The position numbers and the translations under genes were made by a program. Below, piece after piece: positions 41,953 through 50,837 of a stretch of 52,863 bases of DNA (the stretch's first letter is position 1; each line of letters begins with the position of its first letter). Source of the stretch: Nitrospiraceae bacterium. GTDB taxonomy: Bacteria; Nitrospirota; Nitrospiria; Nitrospirales; UBA8639. The DNA lies in contig DOFS01000624.1 in NCBI GenBank assembly GCA_003523945.1, positions 1-52,863 of the forward strand. Reading direction: 5' to 3'. The notes below the pieces were generated by a model that made no database searches, was not told where the DNA came from, and saw nothing but the letters and a program-made list of their open reading frames with translations.

Positions 41953-43557
41953 TCATTCAATAACCTCTTCTATGGTGAAACAAGAAAATAGTTTTTCCTT
42001 AATATCCGGCCAAACGATTTTGACCTGGGTTGGGTTATTGGAAAGAATACGACACAACACATCATTTTTTTTAACCTGGTCTCCCAATCTGCAATTTAGG
42101 ACAATGCCAGTTTTTGGATCAAATACTCCCCCATAATCATTTCCACCCCCTCCAAGGTCAAAGTTCACTATATTGCCAAGGGTTCTTTGATCTAAATCTT
42201 TATAAATACCCTCTTTAGAAGAAAGGATTTCAAATCCAGTAGGATTAATTCCTAGAATTTCAATAAACTTTCCATCCAAAATTTTACTAATTACCTCATC
42301 TTGAACCCCATGAGCTTCTAAAAGAGATTTTAAACCCTTTCTCACCTTTCCTGAATCAAATAACCATTGACCAAACTTTTGCCACTTTTCCAGTGATTTA
42401 TTCGGATACAAATACGACATTAGTTGGGCATAAAATTTAATAACTATTTTTTTTTGTTCTTCCAAGCCCTGATTGTTCCATAAAATTGGGCTTTTAATTC
42501 CTAAAATCTTAAAAGCTTCATCCACTTCTAATGCATTCCCAACCGACGAACCATTTGGTTGAAGCATTTCTGTTGTTTCAACCAAAGTAGGAATTCCCGA
42601 TTCTTCAAGAATTTCTTTGATTTTGCTTCCTAATTGGATAGCCTTATCATGATCTGGGAAAAAAGACCCTGGACCAGTTCTTACGTCCATCAATAATAAA
42701 TGTGCAGGTACGGCAAGCTGCTTACTTGCAATGCTAGAAACAGCAAGTTCCAGGGATTCCACAGTCCCCGTTACACTTCTGAATTGATACAATTTTCTAT
42801 CGGCGGGGCATAAATCCTCCCTTGTGACTGTCATTGCAACCCCACACTTGACCATGGTTTCAATAGTTTCTTCCCCTGGTTCTGGGAAGGAAAATCCAGG
42901 GATACTGCTCAATTTATCCCAGGTGCCGCCCGTAAATCCAAGGGATTTTGCAATTAAAAAGGGGGAACAAATGGGATATAACTCAGAGGTTTCAACCAAC
43001 AGGCTCGGAAGAATAAGTGCTACTTTTTCTGAAAGTGCACCGGAGGGGTACCTTCTAATAACCTGGCGGCCATTAAAAAAAGGGGATTGCCTATAATCAT
43101 ATATTTTCCCAGAATTTTTTAGTGCATGTGTCAACGATACCGTATCGATATCAGATAACCCTTTTTCATGAATGAGCATCAGCCAAAAACCGAGAAAATT
43201 TAAATCCAGTCTTCCAAGAGTGAATTCTTCAACAACTAAATTAACTAGTTTTGGACCAAGTTGTTTTTTTTCTGATGTTAGTTTAAGAATTTCCAAAAAT
43301 TCAGTTTTGGGAATTAAAGGCTTCCGAATCGCTTTGTGTTCACCATAAGCAACTCTAGAAAAATCATAAATCTCTGGGTAGATTTTCCATATCTTATTTA
43401 ATAAATCCTTATGATTGTCTTTCCATCTTTCAAGAAGTAGAACCGTAAGCGAGGAGATCTGGTGAGAGTGATAATAAGAGGGGTCAATTAGTAAATCAGA
43501 TGGAACACCTCCCTTATACTTAAGGTAATCATAAATTTCAGTTATACCAACTGCCAT
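41953..43557 (-). CDS. Thymidine/pyrimidine phosphorylase-like protein
   Basis: The 534-aa protein resembles DeoA/Pdp and AMP phosphorylase family members: GKIYDYRQSPFF, YPSGALSEKVALILPSLL (the phosphate-binding KxSxGGVGD-like region, here diverged), LGFTGGTWDKLSSIPGF (the near-invariant GHTGGTLDKLE region) and VPAHLLLMDVRTGPGSFF. The C-terminus has the biotinyl-like beta domain (GDQVKKNDVL). The family cleaves nucleosides with phosphate. The changed phosphate-binding residues mean that the substrate, or activity at all, is uncertain. It is longer than usual (about 440 aa) by an N-terminal helical region. It is the last gene of a three-gene operon, overlapping the NUDIX gene by 16 bp. Confidence 0.8.
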   Translation of the reverse strand: MAVGITEIYDYLKYKGGVPSDLLIDPSYYHSHQISSLTVLLLERWKDNHKDLLNKIWKIYPEIYDFSRVAYGEHKAIRKPLIPKTEFLEILKLTSEKKQLGPKLVNLVVEEFTLGRLDLNFLGFWLMLIHEKGLSDIDTVSLTHALKNSGKIYDYRQSPFFNGRQVIRRYPSGALSEKVALILPSLLVETSELYPICSPFLIAKSLGFTGGTWDKLSSIPGFSFPEPGEETIETMVKCGVAMTVTREDLCPADRKLYQFRSVTGTVESLELAVSSIASKQLAVPAHLLLMDVRTGPGSFFPDHDKAIQLGSKIKEILEESGIPTLVETTEMLQPNGSSVGNALEVDEAFKILGIKSPILWNNQGLEEQKKIVIKFYAQLMSYLYPNKSLEKWQKFGQWLFDSGKVRKGLKSLLEAHGVQDEVISKILDGKFIEILGINPTGFEILSSKEGIYKDLDQRTLGNIVNFDLGGGGNDYGGVFDPKTGIVLNCRLGDQVKKNDVLCRILSNNPTQVKIVWPDIKEKLFSCFTIEEVIE

Positions 43558-43973
43558 TGATCGACTTTTTCCCTTTTTTTAAGAATTCCTTTATAAGATT
43601 TTGCAATATTGAATAGAACTTCTTTTGTGGAATTCAATTTGCTTAATTCTTTAAGTGTAAAGAATTCAAGACAAATACATTTTTTAGGCTCTGAAACTTT
43701 TATTTCTCCTAAATAATCTGTCACTAAAAAAAAACGTCCTTCCCACTCTTTCCCATCAAAAATAAATATACCGGCATGAAGAAGCTCAAACTTTTTTACT
43801 TTTAATCCAATTTCTTCTTCAATTTCTCGGCAAACTGCTTGTTCAAAGGTTTCATGTCGCTTTACACAGCCACCAGGGAAATTCCATTTCACAGTCCCTC
43901 TTTTCTCTCCTAAAGCCAAGTAATGACCTGCATCATTTAAAATAATCGCTCTAACAAATCTATTTTCATTCAT
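43542..43973 (-). CDS. NUDIX hydrolase
   Basis: The 143-aa protein has a full Nudix box, GGCVKRHETFEQAV then CREIEEEIGL (about residues 34-57), with the metal-binding Glu residues in place. The length is that of a single Nudix domain. Family members hydrolyse nucleoside diphosphate-X substrates. It overlaps the kinase gene upstream (43970-43973, ATGA) and the phosphorylase gene downstream, so the three products are made together. The substrate cannot be read from the sequence; a modified or damaged nucleotide would fit its neighbours. Confidence 0.9.
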   Translation of the reverse strand: MNENRFVRAIILNDAGHYLALGEKRGTVKWNFPGGCVKRHETFEQAVCREIEEEIGLKVKKFELLHAGIFIFDGKEWEGRFFLVTDYLGEIKVSEPKKCICLEFFTLKELSKLNSTKEVLFNIAKSYKGILKKREKVDQWQLV

Positions 43974-44602
43974 AATGATAAATTTATTGAGTAGGTTTTC
44001 AGAATTTCTATAATTTCTTCGCCTTTTTCTTCTGGTGAAGAAACAGTTTGATTTACTTCTACGTAAACCTTTTGAAAGTCTTCTGCAAATAATCTTCCTG
44101 CTTCCAGCATAGGTTCTTGCGATTTAAAGGCCTCCATGAACCCTATTTCTTGGTCAAAAGATCGACCTCGCCTACTTATAAATTCTTCCCAAACTTGTTT
44201 AGTTAACCTTAATCCAATCAATATATCCGCATTAGGAAGTTTCTCGTAGTCTAAGCGTGCCATTTCTTTTGTCAATGCAAAATAGGGATCGTCAAGAGGG
44301 AGCAGCCACTCAAGACCAGGCTTGCCGAGATAGTTAAATAAAAGTTTATCGTAATAGGAATCCACCATTGAAACTTTTCCTAATTCACTGTCACCTTTAG
44401 CTTGATATAATTGTGGAACACGAAAGGAGCGAAACCAAGAAACGGCGGTGAATTTACCTGATTTTTCCCTCATTTCAACCGCTTTTGCCCAATCTTTTTC
44501 CTCCGGCTCATTATAAGATGAAATTTGATACTGCTTTGAAAGACATCTAACAATGCTTGATTTGCCAGACCCTGGGATACCAATAAAAGCAATAAAACTC
44601 AT
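43970..44602 (-). CDS. Deoxynucleoside kinase-like P-loop protein
   Basis: The 210-aa protein has Walker A GIPGSGKS (about residues 7-14), an EPEEKDW segment like the substrate-binding EP motif of deoxynucleoside kinases, DSYYDKLLFNYL in place of the DRS motif, and a basic lid ISRRGRSFDQ. These are the marks of the dCK/dGK/TMPK-type kinase group, but the DRS-like motif is changed. It is the first gene of the minus-strand operon and its promoter should lie in 44603-45219. It would phosphorylate a nucleoside or nucleotide, or sense one. Confidence 0.7.
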   Translation of the reverse strand: MSFIAFIGIPGSGKSSIVRCLSKQYQISSYNEPEEKDWAKAVEMREKSGKFTAVSWFRSFRVPQLYQAKGDSELGKVSMVDSYYDKLLFNYLGKPGLEWLLPLDDPYFALTKEMARLDYEKLPNADILIGLRLTKQVWEEFISRRGRSFDQEIGFMEAFKSQEPMLEAGRLFAEDFQKVYVEVNQTVSSPEEKGEEIIEILKTYSINLSL

Positions 44603-45219
44603 CTTATTTTTCTGTTATTAGGTTTCTATCCAATTTATTCTTTGTCCCAAATGCTTATAAGGTTAAAATTTTAAATTATTTAAAAGCCTATGACTCTAAA
44701 TTCAAGTTTCCTTTAGTGGCTGTCCTCAAAAAACCTGAATCTCTCACTTAACTGATTGGGGATTGGTCAAATTAACAGCTAATACTCCGCCACTTTCTTA
44801 AAAGGAAATTTATTTTTATTGAATTGTTGATTGCATCGAATTGAAAAGTTACTGCACTAATGTTGAAGGATTTAAAAATCTTTCGCCATCTCTAATGTTA
44901 AAATGGATATACAAACTACGCTGTTTTCTTTTGACTCTCTAAGAACTCACTATATTAGCTAATCTAAAAATTAAATATTCGCTTTTATTTAGTTATAATT
45001 TTAAAATTCCCTCAACATTTAGTTGGGCGGTGGGAACCTCTTTCAGAAACTTAACTATGCTTAGAGTTGCCTTCGTTTGTCTTCTTAGAAATTTCGACTT
45101 AAAAAAATCTCCTTTCTTTGTTAAATCGAAAATATAAACCCTTAATAAGTATGGTCTTTAACCAGAAGAGGAACTAAGTAAATTGACAAATTAGAAAAAA
45201 ATGGTTATCAACAACCCCA
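44603..45219. other. AT-rich divergent intergenic region
   Basis: This 617-bp gap separates two divergent operons. It is clearly richer in A and T than the flanking BREX region. I see no gene or RNA that I can support. Both operons should have their promoters here; many TATAAT-like boxes occur, so I do not choose one. Its length leaves room for a regulatory RNA. Confidence 0.4.
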
Positions 45220-46542
45220 ATGAACGAGGATAAAGTTATACGTGATTCCGTTCATGACTTAATTCAATTTTCAGGGGCTTCAAAACTAGATCAATTCCTC
45301 CTCAAAATTATAGACGCCCCAGAATTCCAACGACTTCGTAGAATTAAACAATTGGCAATGTCCAACCTTGTATATCAAGGTGCGGACCACACACGATTTG
45401 CACATTCGGTAGGTGCCATGTGGATGGCCAGACGTCTAGTTCGACATTTAAGGACACAATCAAAGGCAAGCTTTACGGACGAAGAAGAATGCCTTGTCAC
45501 TTTGGCCGCACTTTTACACGATATAGGTCATGGCCCATTTTCACATGCCTTTGAGGGAGTTACCAAAGAAAGACATGAATTCAGAACAGGAGAAATAATT
45601 AGCGATCCTGATACTACAATAAACAAAATTCTCAAGGAATTTGATCCAATTGCCCCAGAGGAAATTGAGAATATTATTTTAAAACAATCTGAAAAAAATC
45701 ATTTGAGCACGATAGTTTCAAGTCAATTGGATGCAGACCGTTTGGACTATATTGCCAGAGACACTTTAATGACTGGCGCTAAATATGGCCGTTTTGACCT
45801 TGAATGGCTTTTCCATACCATAACATTTAATCCAATAAAAAAATGTTTGGTCGTAAGTTATAAGGGCCTTTCCGCGGTTGAGGCTTATTTAATTGCCAGA
45901 CACAATTTGTACAAGAATGTTTATTTTCACAAAACCGTAAGATCAGCAGAGATAATGCTTAGGAAAGCACTTCAGCGAGCAAAACAGCTTGTTAAAGAAG
46001 GTAAACTAAAGTTAGAACAACTCGAATATTTGCCTATTTGCAACTTGCTGTCCGATAAAAAAGTCGAACTTAAATACTATTTGGAATTAGACGATTCAAT
46101 GATTCTACAGGTCTTAAAATCATGGAGAAATCATCCAGATAAAACTTTAAGTTATTTAGCGAATGGAATCATCAATCGGCATCTATTGAAAGCCATTGAT
46201 CTGACAGACATTAAAAGTTATGAAGAAATCAACCATGTCCATAAAACTTCCAAAGAAGAAGTGAGCAGGCAAAATTTTGATCCTGAATACTTTTGCGTAA
46301 TGGATGAACCAAAAGACATCGCCTATAAATCCTATTCTCCTGATGAAGATGAGCCAGATACGGTTGTTTATATTCAAAGCCGTGAAGGATCACTTAATGA
46401 AGTTTCTAGGATATCATCAACAATTAGATCCCTTTCAGAGCAGCTTATGATGCATCGCTTATATGTACCAGAAGAGGCAAGAGACAAAATAAATTTAGTT
46501 CTTAATTCAGAACCTAATTTTCGGGGGAAAAACAATGAATAA
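45220..46542 (+). CDS. HD-domain phosphohydrolase (SAMHD1/YwfO-type dNTPase-like)
   Basis: The 440-aa protein has the HD quartet: His in ADHTRFAHSVG, the HD pair in LLHDIGHGPFSHAFE and the Asp in QLDADRLDYIARD. The order and spacing are those of the SAMHD1/YwfO group, which hydrolyses dNTPs to deoxynucleosides and triphosphate; dGTPases of this kind starve phages of dNTPs. No strong ribosome binding site precedes the ATG. It overlaps the next gene (46535-46542). It faces the kinase/NUDIX/phosphorylase operon, which could act on the nucleosides it releases, by inference. Confidence 0.88.
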   Translation: MNEDKVIRDSVHDLIQFSGASKLDQFLLKIIDAPEFQRLRRIKQLAMSNLVYQGADHTRFAHSVGAMWMARRLVRHLRTQSKASFTDEEECLVTLAALLHDIGHGPFSHAFEGVTKERHEFRTGEIISDPDTTINKILKEFDPIAPEEIENIILKQSEKNHLSTIVSSQLDADRLDYIARDTLMTGAKYGRFDLEWLFHTITFNPIKKCLVVSYKGLSAVEAYLIARHNLYKNVYFHKTVRSAEIMLRKALQRAKQLVKEGKLKLEQLEYLPICNLLSDKKVELKYYLELDDSMILQVLKSWRNHPDKTLSYLANGIINRHLLKAIDLTDIKSYEEINHVHKTSKEEVSRQNFDPEYFCVMDEPKDIAYKSYSPDEDEPDTVVYIQSREGSLNEVSRISSTIRSLSEQLMMHRLYVPEEARDKINLVLNSEPNFRGKNNE

Positions 46543-47068
46543 TTTATTGAAAATTGCAAATCTTATAGCTGCACATCCAAATAAAAAAATTGAAGGTAGG
46601 ATTAGGGTTCAAAAAACCGTTCACATATTAAAACATTTTGGTGTCTCATTTGATGAAGACTTTAGTTTTTTTCATTTCGGCCCATTTTCACAAGAACTTT
46701 TTTACGAAATCAATGAATTAGTGAAAAGGTATGGAATACTTGAAGAAAAAGGAGGCCCTCCTTCCGGAAGTTATACTTATATTTTAACTAGGATTGGGGA
46801 AGAAGCTTTAAAAGATTTTCCTTTAGAAACCTTAGAAAAAGATATAGTCAAAAAAACCGTTGATTTACTCATTAAATATGATACCAGAGCCCTTGAATTA
46901 CTAAGTTCCTATTTTTATCTTGAAGATGGTTCTTATAAAATAAAAGGCAACGACTATTGGGAGGCTGTTCAAACATTAAAAAAAGACAGGGCAAATACTG
47001 AAAACATTGGAAATGCAAAAAAACTAAAAACTGATTTGGAGAAAGAATTTGCTCTTAATCCCGTTTAA
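46535..47068 (+). CDS. YwgA-like protein paired with the HD protein
   Basis: The 177-aa protein begins with a winged-helix-like segment: RIRVQKTVHILKHFGV, then FFHFGPFSQELFYEI and YGILEEKGGPPSG, similar to the YwgA family (KLQKMIYILK...YGPYSEEL). In Bacillus subtilis, ywgA is next to the HD dNTPase gene ywfO, to my recollection, so the same pairing here suggests a conserved functional partner, possibly a regulator of HD activity. It overlaps the HD gene by 8 bp. No catalytic motif is evident. Confidence 0.65.
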   Translation: MNNLLKIANLIAAHPNKKIEGRIRVQKTVHILKHFGVSFDEDFSFFHFGPFSQELFYEINELVKRYGILEEKGGPPSGSYTYILTRIGEEALKDFPLETLEKDIVKKTVDLLIKYDTRALELLSSYFYLEDGSYKIKGNDYWEAVQTLKKDRANTENIGNAKKLKTDLEKEFALNPV

Positions 47069-47138
47069 TTTTAATGCCCATTGACCCAAAACAAAAAACC
47101 TGAGCTAGGACCTACTTGAAGAAGAGACCTGTTGATAT

Positions 47139-47789
47139 TTAGAGAACAGTTTCTTTATCCTTCAGTCCAGGCCAATGTGAGATGAAACTATTAAAAATCC
47201 TGTCGGCCATTCCTTTATCCTCTTGAATATCTTGACATTCCTTTTTAATAAACTCCTCTACTTCCTCATAAAGAGAGTCTACCCAGGCCAAAAGTTGATG
47301 AGGCTCCAACTGAGCTGCTTGGCAAAATCGCAGAAAGCCCCCATAGAGTCCCTTTAATCGAGAAAACCAAAGCCGTTCCTCCTCAATTGCTTGTTGTGTG
47401 AAATCATAAAAAGGCTTCACCTTTTTCTCATATTCTTGCCATATCGTGGACGTTTCCAAGGGGACTGAGCCATGCTCCGTCAAGGCCAGATCGAACCCTT
47501 TTTCAAAGAAAGAGCCAACTAAATAAAAGGTATTTTTCTTTAATTTGGCCTTGTCTGCTTGTCCTTTTGTATGAAACCAATGTGCTGCGAAGAGATACGT
47601 GATTATTTGTGATGAATCGTGAAATTCCCAAAATTTTTGATCTTGCATGGTGTATTTATGGATGGGGCAGGAACGGATTAAGGCTTCTATTTCAGCGTCA
47701 TCACCACGGCCAAAGGCTTCTAGAAGCAAGACAAGCCGCTCCATTGGAAATAGCCGCCCATACCCACCCCGTAATTTTTTGGAATTCAT
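47139..47789 (-). CDS. Hypothetical helical protein of the element
   Basis: I start at ATG 47789 (216 aa), which overlaps the DUF5681 stop as ATGA and has AGGAAG upstream. The longer frame reads into the DUF5681 gene. The product is helical and charged (GRLFPMERLVLLLEAFGRGD, KFWEFHDSSQIITYLFAAHW) with no recognised domain or membrane segment. It is the last gene of the DUF5681 operon and converges with the YwgA-like gene. Role unknown; phage-derived elements often carry such genes next to DUF5681. Confidence 0.6.
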   Translation of the reverse strand: MNSKKLRGGYGRLFPMERLVLLLEAFGRGDDAEIEALIRSCPIHKYTMQDQKFWEFHDSSQIITYLFAAHWFHTKGQADKAKLKKNTFYLVGSFFEKGFDLALTEHGSVPLETSTIWQEYEKKVKPFYDFTQQAIEEERLWFSRLKGLYGGFLRFCQAAQLEPHQLLAWVDSLYEEVEEFIKKECQDIQEDKGMADRIFNSFISHWPGLKDKETVL

Positions 47790-48247
47790 GATGTCTTCCT
47801 CAATTTCAAGGCCGACTCCACAGCCGTGAGCCGTTGTTCTACTTGAGCTGCTTCGATGACTTTTGTTGTGGTAGCCAGCATACCCATGAGAGTATTCCCT
47901 TCCTGAGGGCAAAGGGTGCCGTCTGCCACTTTTTCTACTATTAGGGCCATCGCCTGGACTATTTCCTCCAATCTACCGGGTGCCTGAATATCTATTTGGA
48001 TTGTTCGTTCTTTCTTAGGGGGGAGGATTCGTTCCAGGCAGAGCTTGAGGGCAACAGGACGTCCTTTTAGGGCCAATTGGATGCATTTCCGGGTTAGGGC
48101 TTCCGCCTCCCCATCCAATAGCGCTTGAGCCATAAGCGTGGTTTTGTTCTTGGTCCCTTTCGGTCGTCCATCAGGGTTACCGCTCTGGCCTTTTACCCAT
48201 TTTCCCTTCTCCTGTTTTTGACCTGTATTTTCAGGTGATGGTTTCAA
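47786..48247 (-). CDS. DUF5681 domain protein
   Basis: The 153-aa protein has the DUF5681 signature KWVKGQSGNPDGRPKGTKN near the N-terminus followed by a helical region with the RCIQ/KLCLERILPP-like segment. The family is found in phages, plasmids and islands and is of unknown function; its basic GQSGNPxGRP part probably binds nucleic acid. It overlaps the next gene by ATGA and follows the primase-helicase on the same strand. Confidence 0.85.
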   Translation of the reverse strand: MKPSPENTGQKQEKGKWVKGQSGNPDGRPKGTKNKTTLMAQALLDGEAEALTRKCIQLALKGRPVALKLCLERILPPKKERTIQIDIQAPGRLEEIVQAMALIVEKVADGTLCPQEGNTLMGMLATTTKVIEAAQVEQRLTAVESALKLRKTS

Positions 48248-48331
48248 TTTTTGTGTTTCCTACTAAGTATTGGGAATGCAGAAATTGCAGAAAATTAAGG
48301 GTATCAACATTTTAAATAGAAAAAATTTAGC

Positions 48332-50035
48332 TCAATTCCTCCCCTCGCTATACCGTCCATTGATTGAGTCCCACAGCAACTCCACCGCACCGATTTTCCC
48401 CACTTGGCGAGATCTGATCTTTTGAATATGCAGTTGCACACGCTGGTCATCACCTCCGACATCCCGATAGATCGACAAACAATTGTCTGCTTTGTTCCGC
48501 CAATGGGCGGCACCACTAATGTCATAGGGCGTTGGCACTGGATAGGTACCATCGGTGTCGTTCTTTTTGAGTTTCGTGGGATGGGCCACAAGCCAGACAT
48601 GCACCTCATGGTTTCGGGCAAATCGGCGCACCTTCGTCAGACATTTTGAGATATACTCCGCCTCTGTCAAATTGATAGGTCGTGAATGATCGAGTTCATT
48701 CCATGGATCAATGATTAGTCCGTTAATGCCGTACCGTTTAACTGCTTGTCCTGCAAGTTCTAATATTTTTTCAATGGTCATTTCTGTTTCCGGAGGACTA
48801 AAAAAAGCAAAATGGTCTTGCAACCATTGAATGCCATCCACGAGGTCTTGATGCTCCATCCGTTGTGTAGGACCTTGACCGAATGGTTTGCCGTTATACT
48901 TTTCCAACAACTTAGCCAGATGGTCCTGTAAGGGCCAATTTTCTGGGCTGCATACCCCAATCACCCATCCCTGTTGATCGGCCAAATTAATGACCATGGC
49001 ATCTAAGAATTCTGATTTGCCGTGGCCAGGAATTCCCGTGACAATGGTGAGTTGACCAAGTTTGACCGTATAGTGTTGATCTACGCTTTTCCATCCGGTG
49101 GAAAGCCCGCCTTTCCAGCCTTCTTCATGCAGCTGAAAAACTTTGTCGATTAAGTCTTTGGGTTCTACGATGCCAGCAATCGGCCAGGGTTTGGCATTAT
49201 TAAGAACCTCTTCTAGAACGCTTGCGCCGAAAGCGCTAAGGCACTCGTTGGCATCTTTGCACCCCTCCGGCCATTGCACCCGATAACATCGTTCAGGCCC
49301 TAACCTCCTTGCCAGTTCAGCCTCTAGGGTTGCCCCTGGTCCGTCGTTATCCACGGCCAGGATAATCTTTTTCAGCCCGACTAATTCCTGTTCGCAATTG
49401 CGAATATATTCAAATTTTGTGTCAGTGGGTTTTGATTTCGCTGGCGGTGCCCCATCTGGGACACTCAAGACATTAACCACACCCGCCACTTCACAGGCCA
49501 GCTTGTCCAACTCCCCTTCGACAATCACCGCCCAATCGAGTCCATCCAGATCATCCAAGCCATAGAATATTTTTTCCGCGCCAGCTTCCTGCGTGAAGGC
49601 TTTACTCTCCCAAGCGCGATATTTCACGTTGACCACTTCCCCTTTGCGGTAATAGGGAAATTGAATGGCATCAACGTCTTTCTCTATTGCAGGGAAAAAC
49701 TTCTTCCCCAAGGTGATCTTGTTGCGTTTGACCACCTCCTGGGAAATGCCGCGCCCCTGAAACCAGGACACCAATGGAGCTTCGGGCTTATCGCTTGGTG
49801 TGTACGTTGGCCGTTTGTATGTTTTCCTGGCTCGACGCATTCCAAAATCATCCAAATTTTTCAAACTACCAGACCAATCGCAATTGTGACACTTCCACAG
49901 CTTTTTATCTGTGTTGACGGATAAGCAGGGGTCTTTTGAGTTCTTCCGACTGGCCGAACATTGGGGACACGTCGTTTTGACATTGCCCATCCGACCCCGC
50001 GTATCAATGCCAACGTCGGCAAAGGTTTTGCTCAC
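48332..50035 (-). CDS. T7 gp4-like primase-helicase
   Basis: The 567-aa protein has a four-Cys zinc ribbon (Cys23, Cys26, Cys49, Cys52: CPQC and CHNC), then a TOPRIM domain with VIVEGELDKLA and ILAVDNDGPG, and a RecA-like helicase domain with Walker A GIPGHGKS and the Walker B LIIDPWNELDHS. This is the organisation of bacteriophage T7 gp4 and Twinkle. It overlaps the HTH gene before it by 4 bp. It would replicate the element after excision. Confidence 0.92.
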   Translation of the reverse strand: MSKTFADVGIDTRGRMGNVKTTCPQCSASRKNSKDPCLSVNTDKKLWKCHNCDWSGSLKNLDDFGMRRARKTYKRPTYTPSDKPEAPLVSWFQGRGISQEVVKRNKITLGKKFFPAIEKDVDAIQFPYYRKGEVVNVKYRAWESKAFTQEAGAEKIFYGLDDLDGLDWAVIVEGELDKLACEVAGVVNVLSVPDGAPPAKSKPTDTKFEYIRNCEQELVGLKKIILAVDNDGPGATLEAELARRLGPERCYRVQWPEGCKDANECLSAFGASVLEEVLNNAKPWPIAGIVEPKDLIDKVFQLHEEGWKGGLSTGWKSVDQHYTVKLGQLTIVTGIPGHGKSEFLDAMVINLADQQGWVIGVCSPENWPLQDHLAKLLEKYNGKPFGQGPTQRMEHQDLVDGIQWLQDHFAFFSPPETEMTIEKILELAGQAVKRYGINGLIIDPWNELDHSRPINLTEAEYISKCLTKVRRFARNHEVHVWLVAHPTKLKKNDTDGTYPVPTPYDISGAAHWRNKADNCLSIYRDVGGDDQRVQLHIQKIRSRQVGKIGAVELLWDSINGRYSEGRN

Positions 50036-50451
50036 AAGGCCACCTTAATCTTTCTTGGCGTTTTATTCCCGCCAGGGGAAATTTTCTTCTTTTCTTTGGT
50101 TATAAGAGGATCGGGTGACACCATGTCACCCTTTTTGGAAAAATTGTCACCGTTTCGTTGGGGAAAGGATGACAAATTGTCATGGTTTTCCACATACGTG
50201 AACTGGAAACGGTGCGTCCGTTTCCGTCCTCCGCCTTTTGAAATCTTGACTAGTCCAGCCCTTTCAATCTCCGGCAAAATGCGCTGAATCTGGCGTGGAC
50301 TGAGTCCCGTGTATTGGGCCAAAGTTATAACCGACGGCCAGGCAATTCCTTTTTCATTGGCATAATTGGCCAAAAGGATAGTCACCAATTTTACGTTTCC
50401 ACGGACACTCGTGTTACCAAACACCCATCTCAAAATTGGCAACGACATCAT
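50032..50451 (-). CDS. HTH replication-type protein
   Basis: The 139-aa protein has a winged helix-turn-helix with the phage replication O-like pattern KLVTILLANYAN, WPSVITLAQYTGLSPRQIQR and ERAGLV. The C-terminus is basic (SPGGNKTPRKIKVAL) and disordered. It is coupled by overlap to the primase-helicase, so it likely binds the element's origin and recruits that protein. A role as repressor cannot be excluded. Confidence 0.75.
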   Translation of the reverse strand: MMSLPILRWVFGNTSVRGNVKLVTILLANYANEKGIAWPSVITLAQYTGLSPRQIQRILPEIERAGLVKISKGGGRKRTHRFQFTYVENHDNLSSFPQRNGDNFSKKGDMVSPDPLITKEKKKISPGGNKTPRKIKVAL

Positions 50452-50504
50452 TCATCCTATTCCCAATGTTGTGTTGTTTTTCAAAGTCTTTACTTCAACC
50501 GAAG

Positions 50505-50696
50505 CTACTTACTGGGAATAGCCGGATGGTAATTGGCCAAAAGGCGTTCGGCCTCTTCTTCGGGAATACAAATGATTCGCCCTACCTTGTGATAGGAGAT
50601 TTCGCGCTTGAGAATCTTTTTCCGAATTGTTGAAGGTTGATACCCTACTTGCTCCGCAAATTCAGAGATCCGTAACAACTTTTTTTTGCTCCCCAT
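50505..50696 (-). CDS. MerR-like HTH protein, candidate excisionase
   Basis: I start at ATG 50696 (63 aa), preceded by a strong GGAGGA with 5 nt spacing. The product has the HTH_17/excisionase pattern: LLRISEFAEQVGYQPSTIRK, KREISYHKVGRIICIPEEE. It is the first gene of the minus-strand replication operon and faces the CGNR-like gene. Proteins of this kind bend DNA at att arms and control direction of integrase, or repress the operon. Confidence 0.8.
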   Translation of the reverse strand: MGSKKKLLRISEFAEQVGYQPSTIRKKILKREISYHKVGRIICIPEEEAERLLANYHPAIPSK

Positions 50697-50778
50697 ACAA
50701 TTCCTCCAATCGCGATTAAGAATTGACAATCACATTTACGCCTATTATTCTCACACCATTGCTACGCTAATGTATATA

Positions 50779-50809
50779 ATTATACCGTTGCAACGGCAAT
50801 GAAACGGTA
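50779..50809. promoter_or_regulatory. Divergent promoter and operator candidate
   Basis: CCGTTGCAACGG (50785-50796) is a perfect 12-bp palindrome. TACCGTT (50783-50789) and AACGGTA (50803-50809) form a second inverted pair, so three half-sites with CCGTT or AACGG occur. TATAAT-like -10 boxes are next to it on both strands (50779-50784 on the minus strand, 50775-50780 on the plus strand). This is a plausible operator between the excisionase-like operon and the CGNR-like gene. Confidence 0.5.
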
Positions 50810-50837
50810 ATAGACTTAGAAAGGAAAAAAGCCTTTT

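Noticed and set aside
47139..50696. Prophage structural region
   Set aside because: The genes are replication and DUF5681 types, but there is no terminase, portal, capsid or tail gene in element B within the window.
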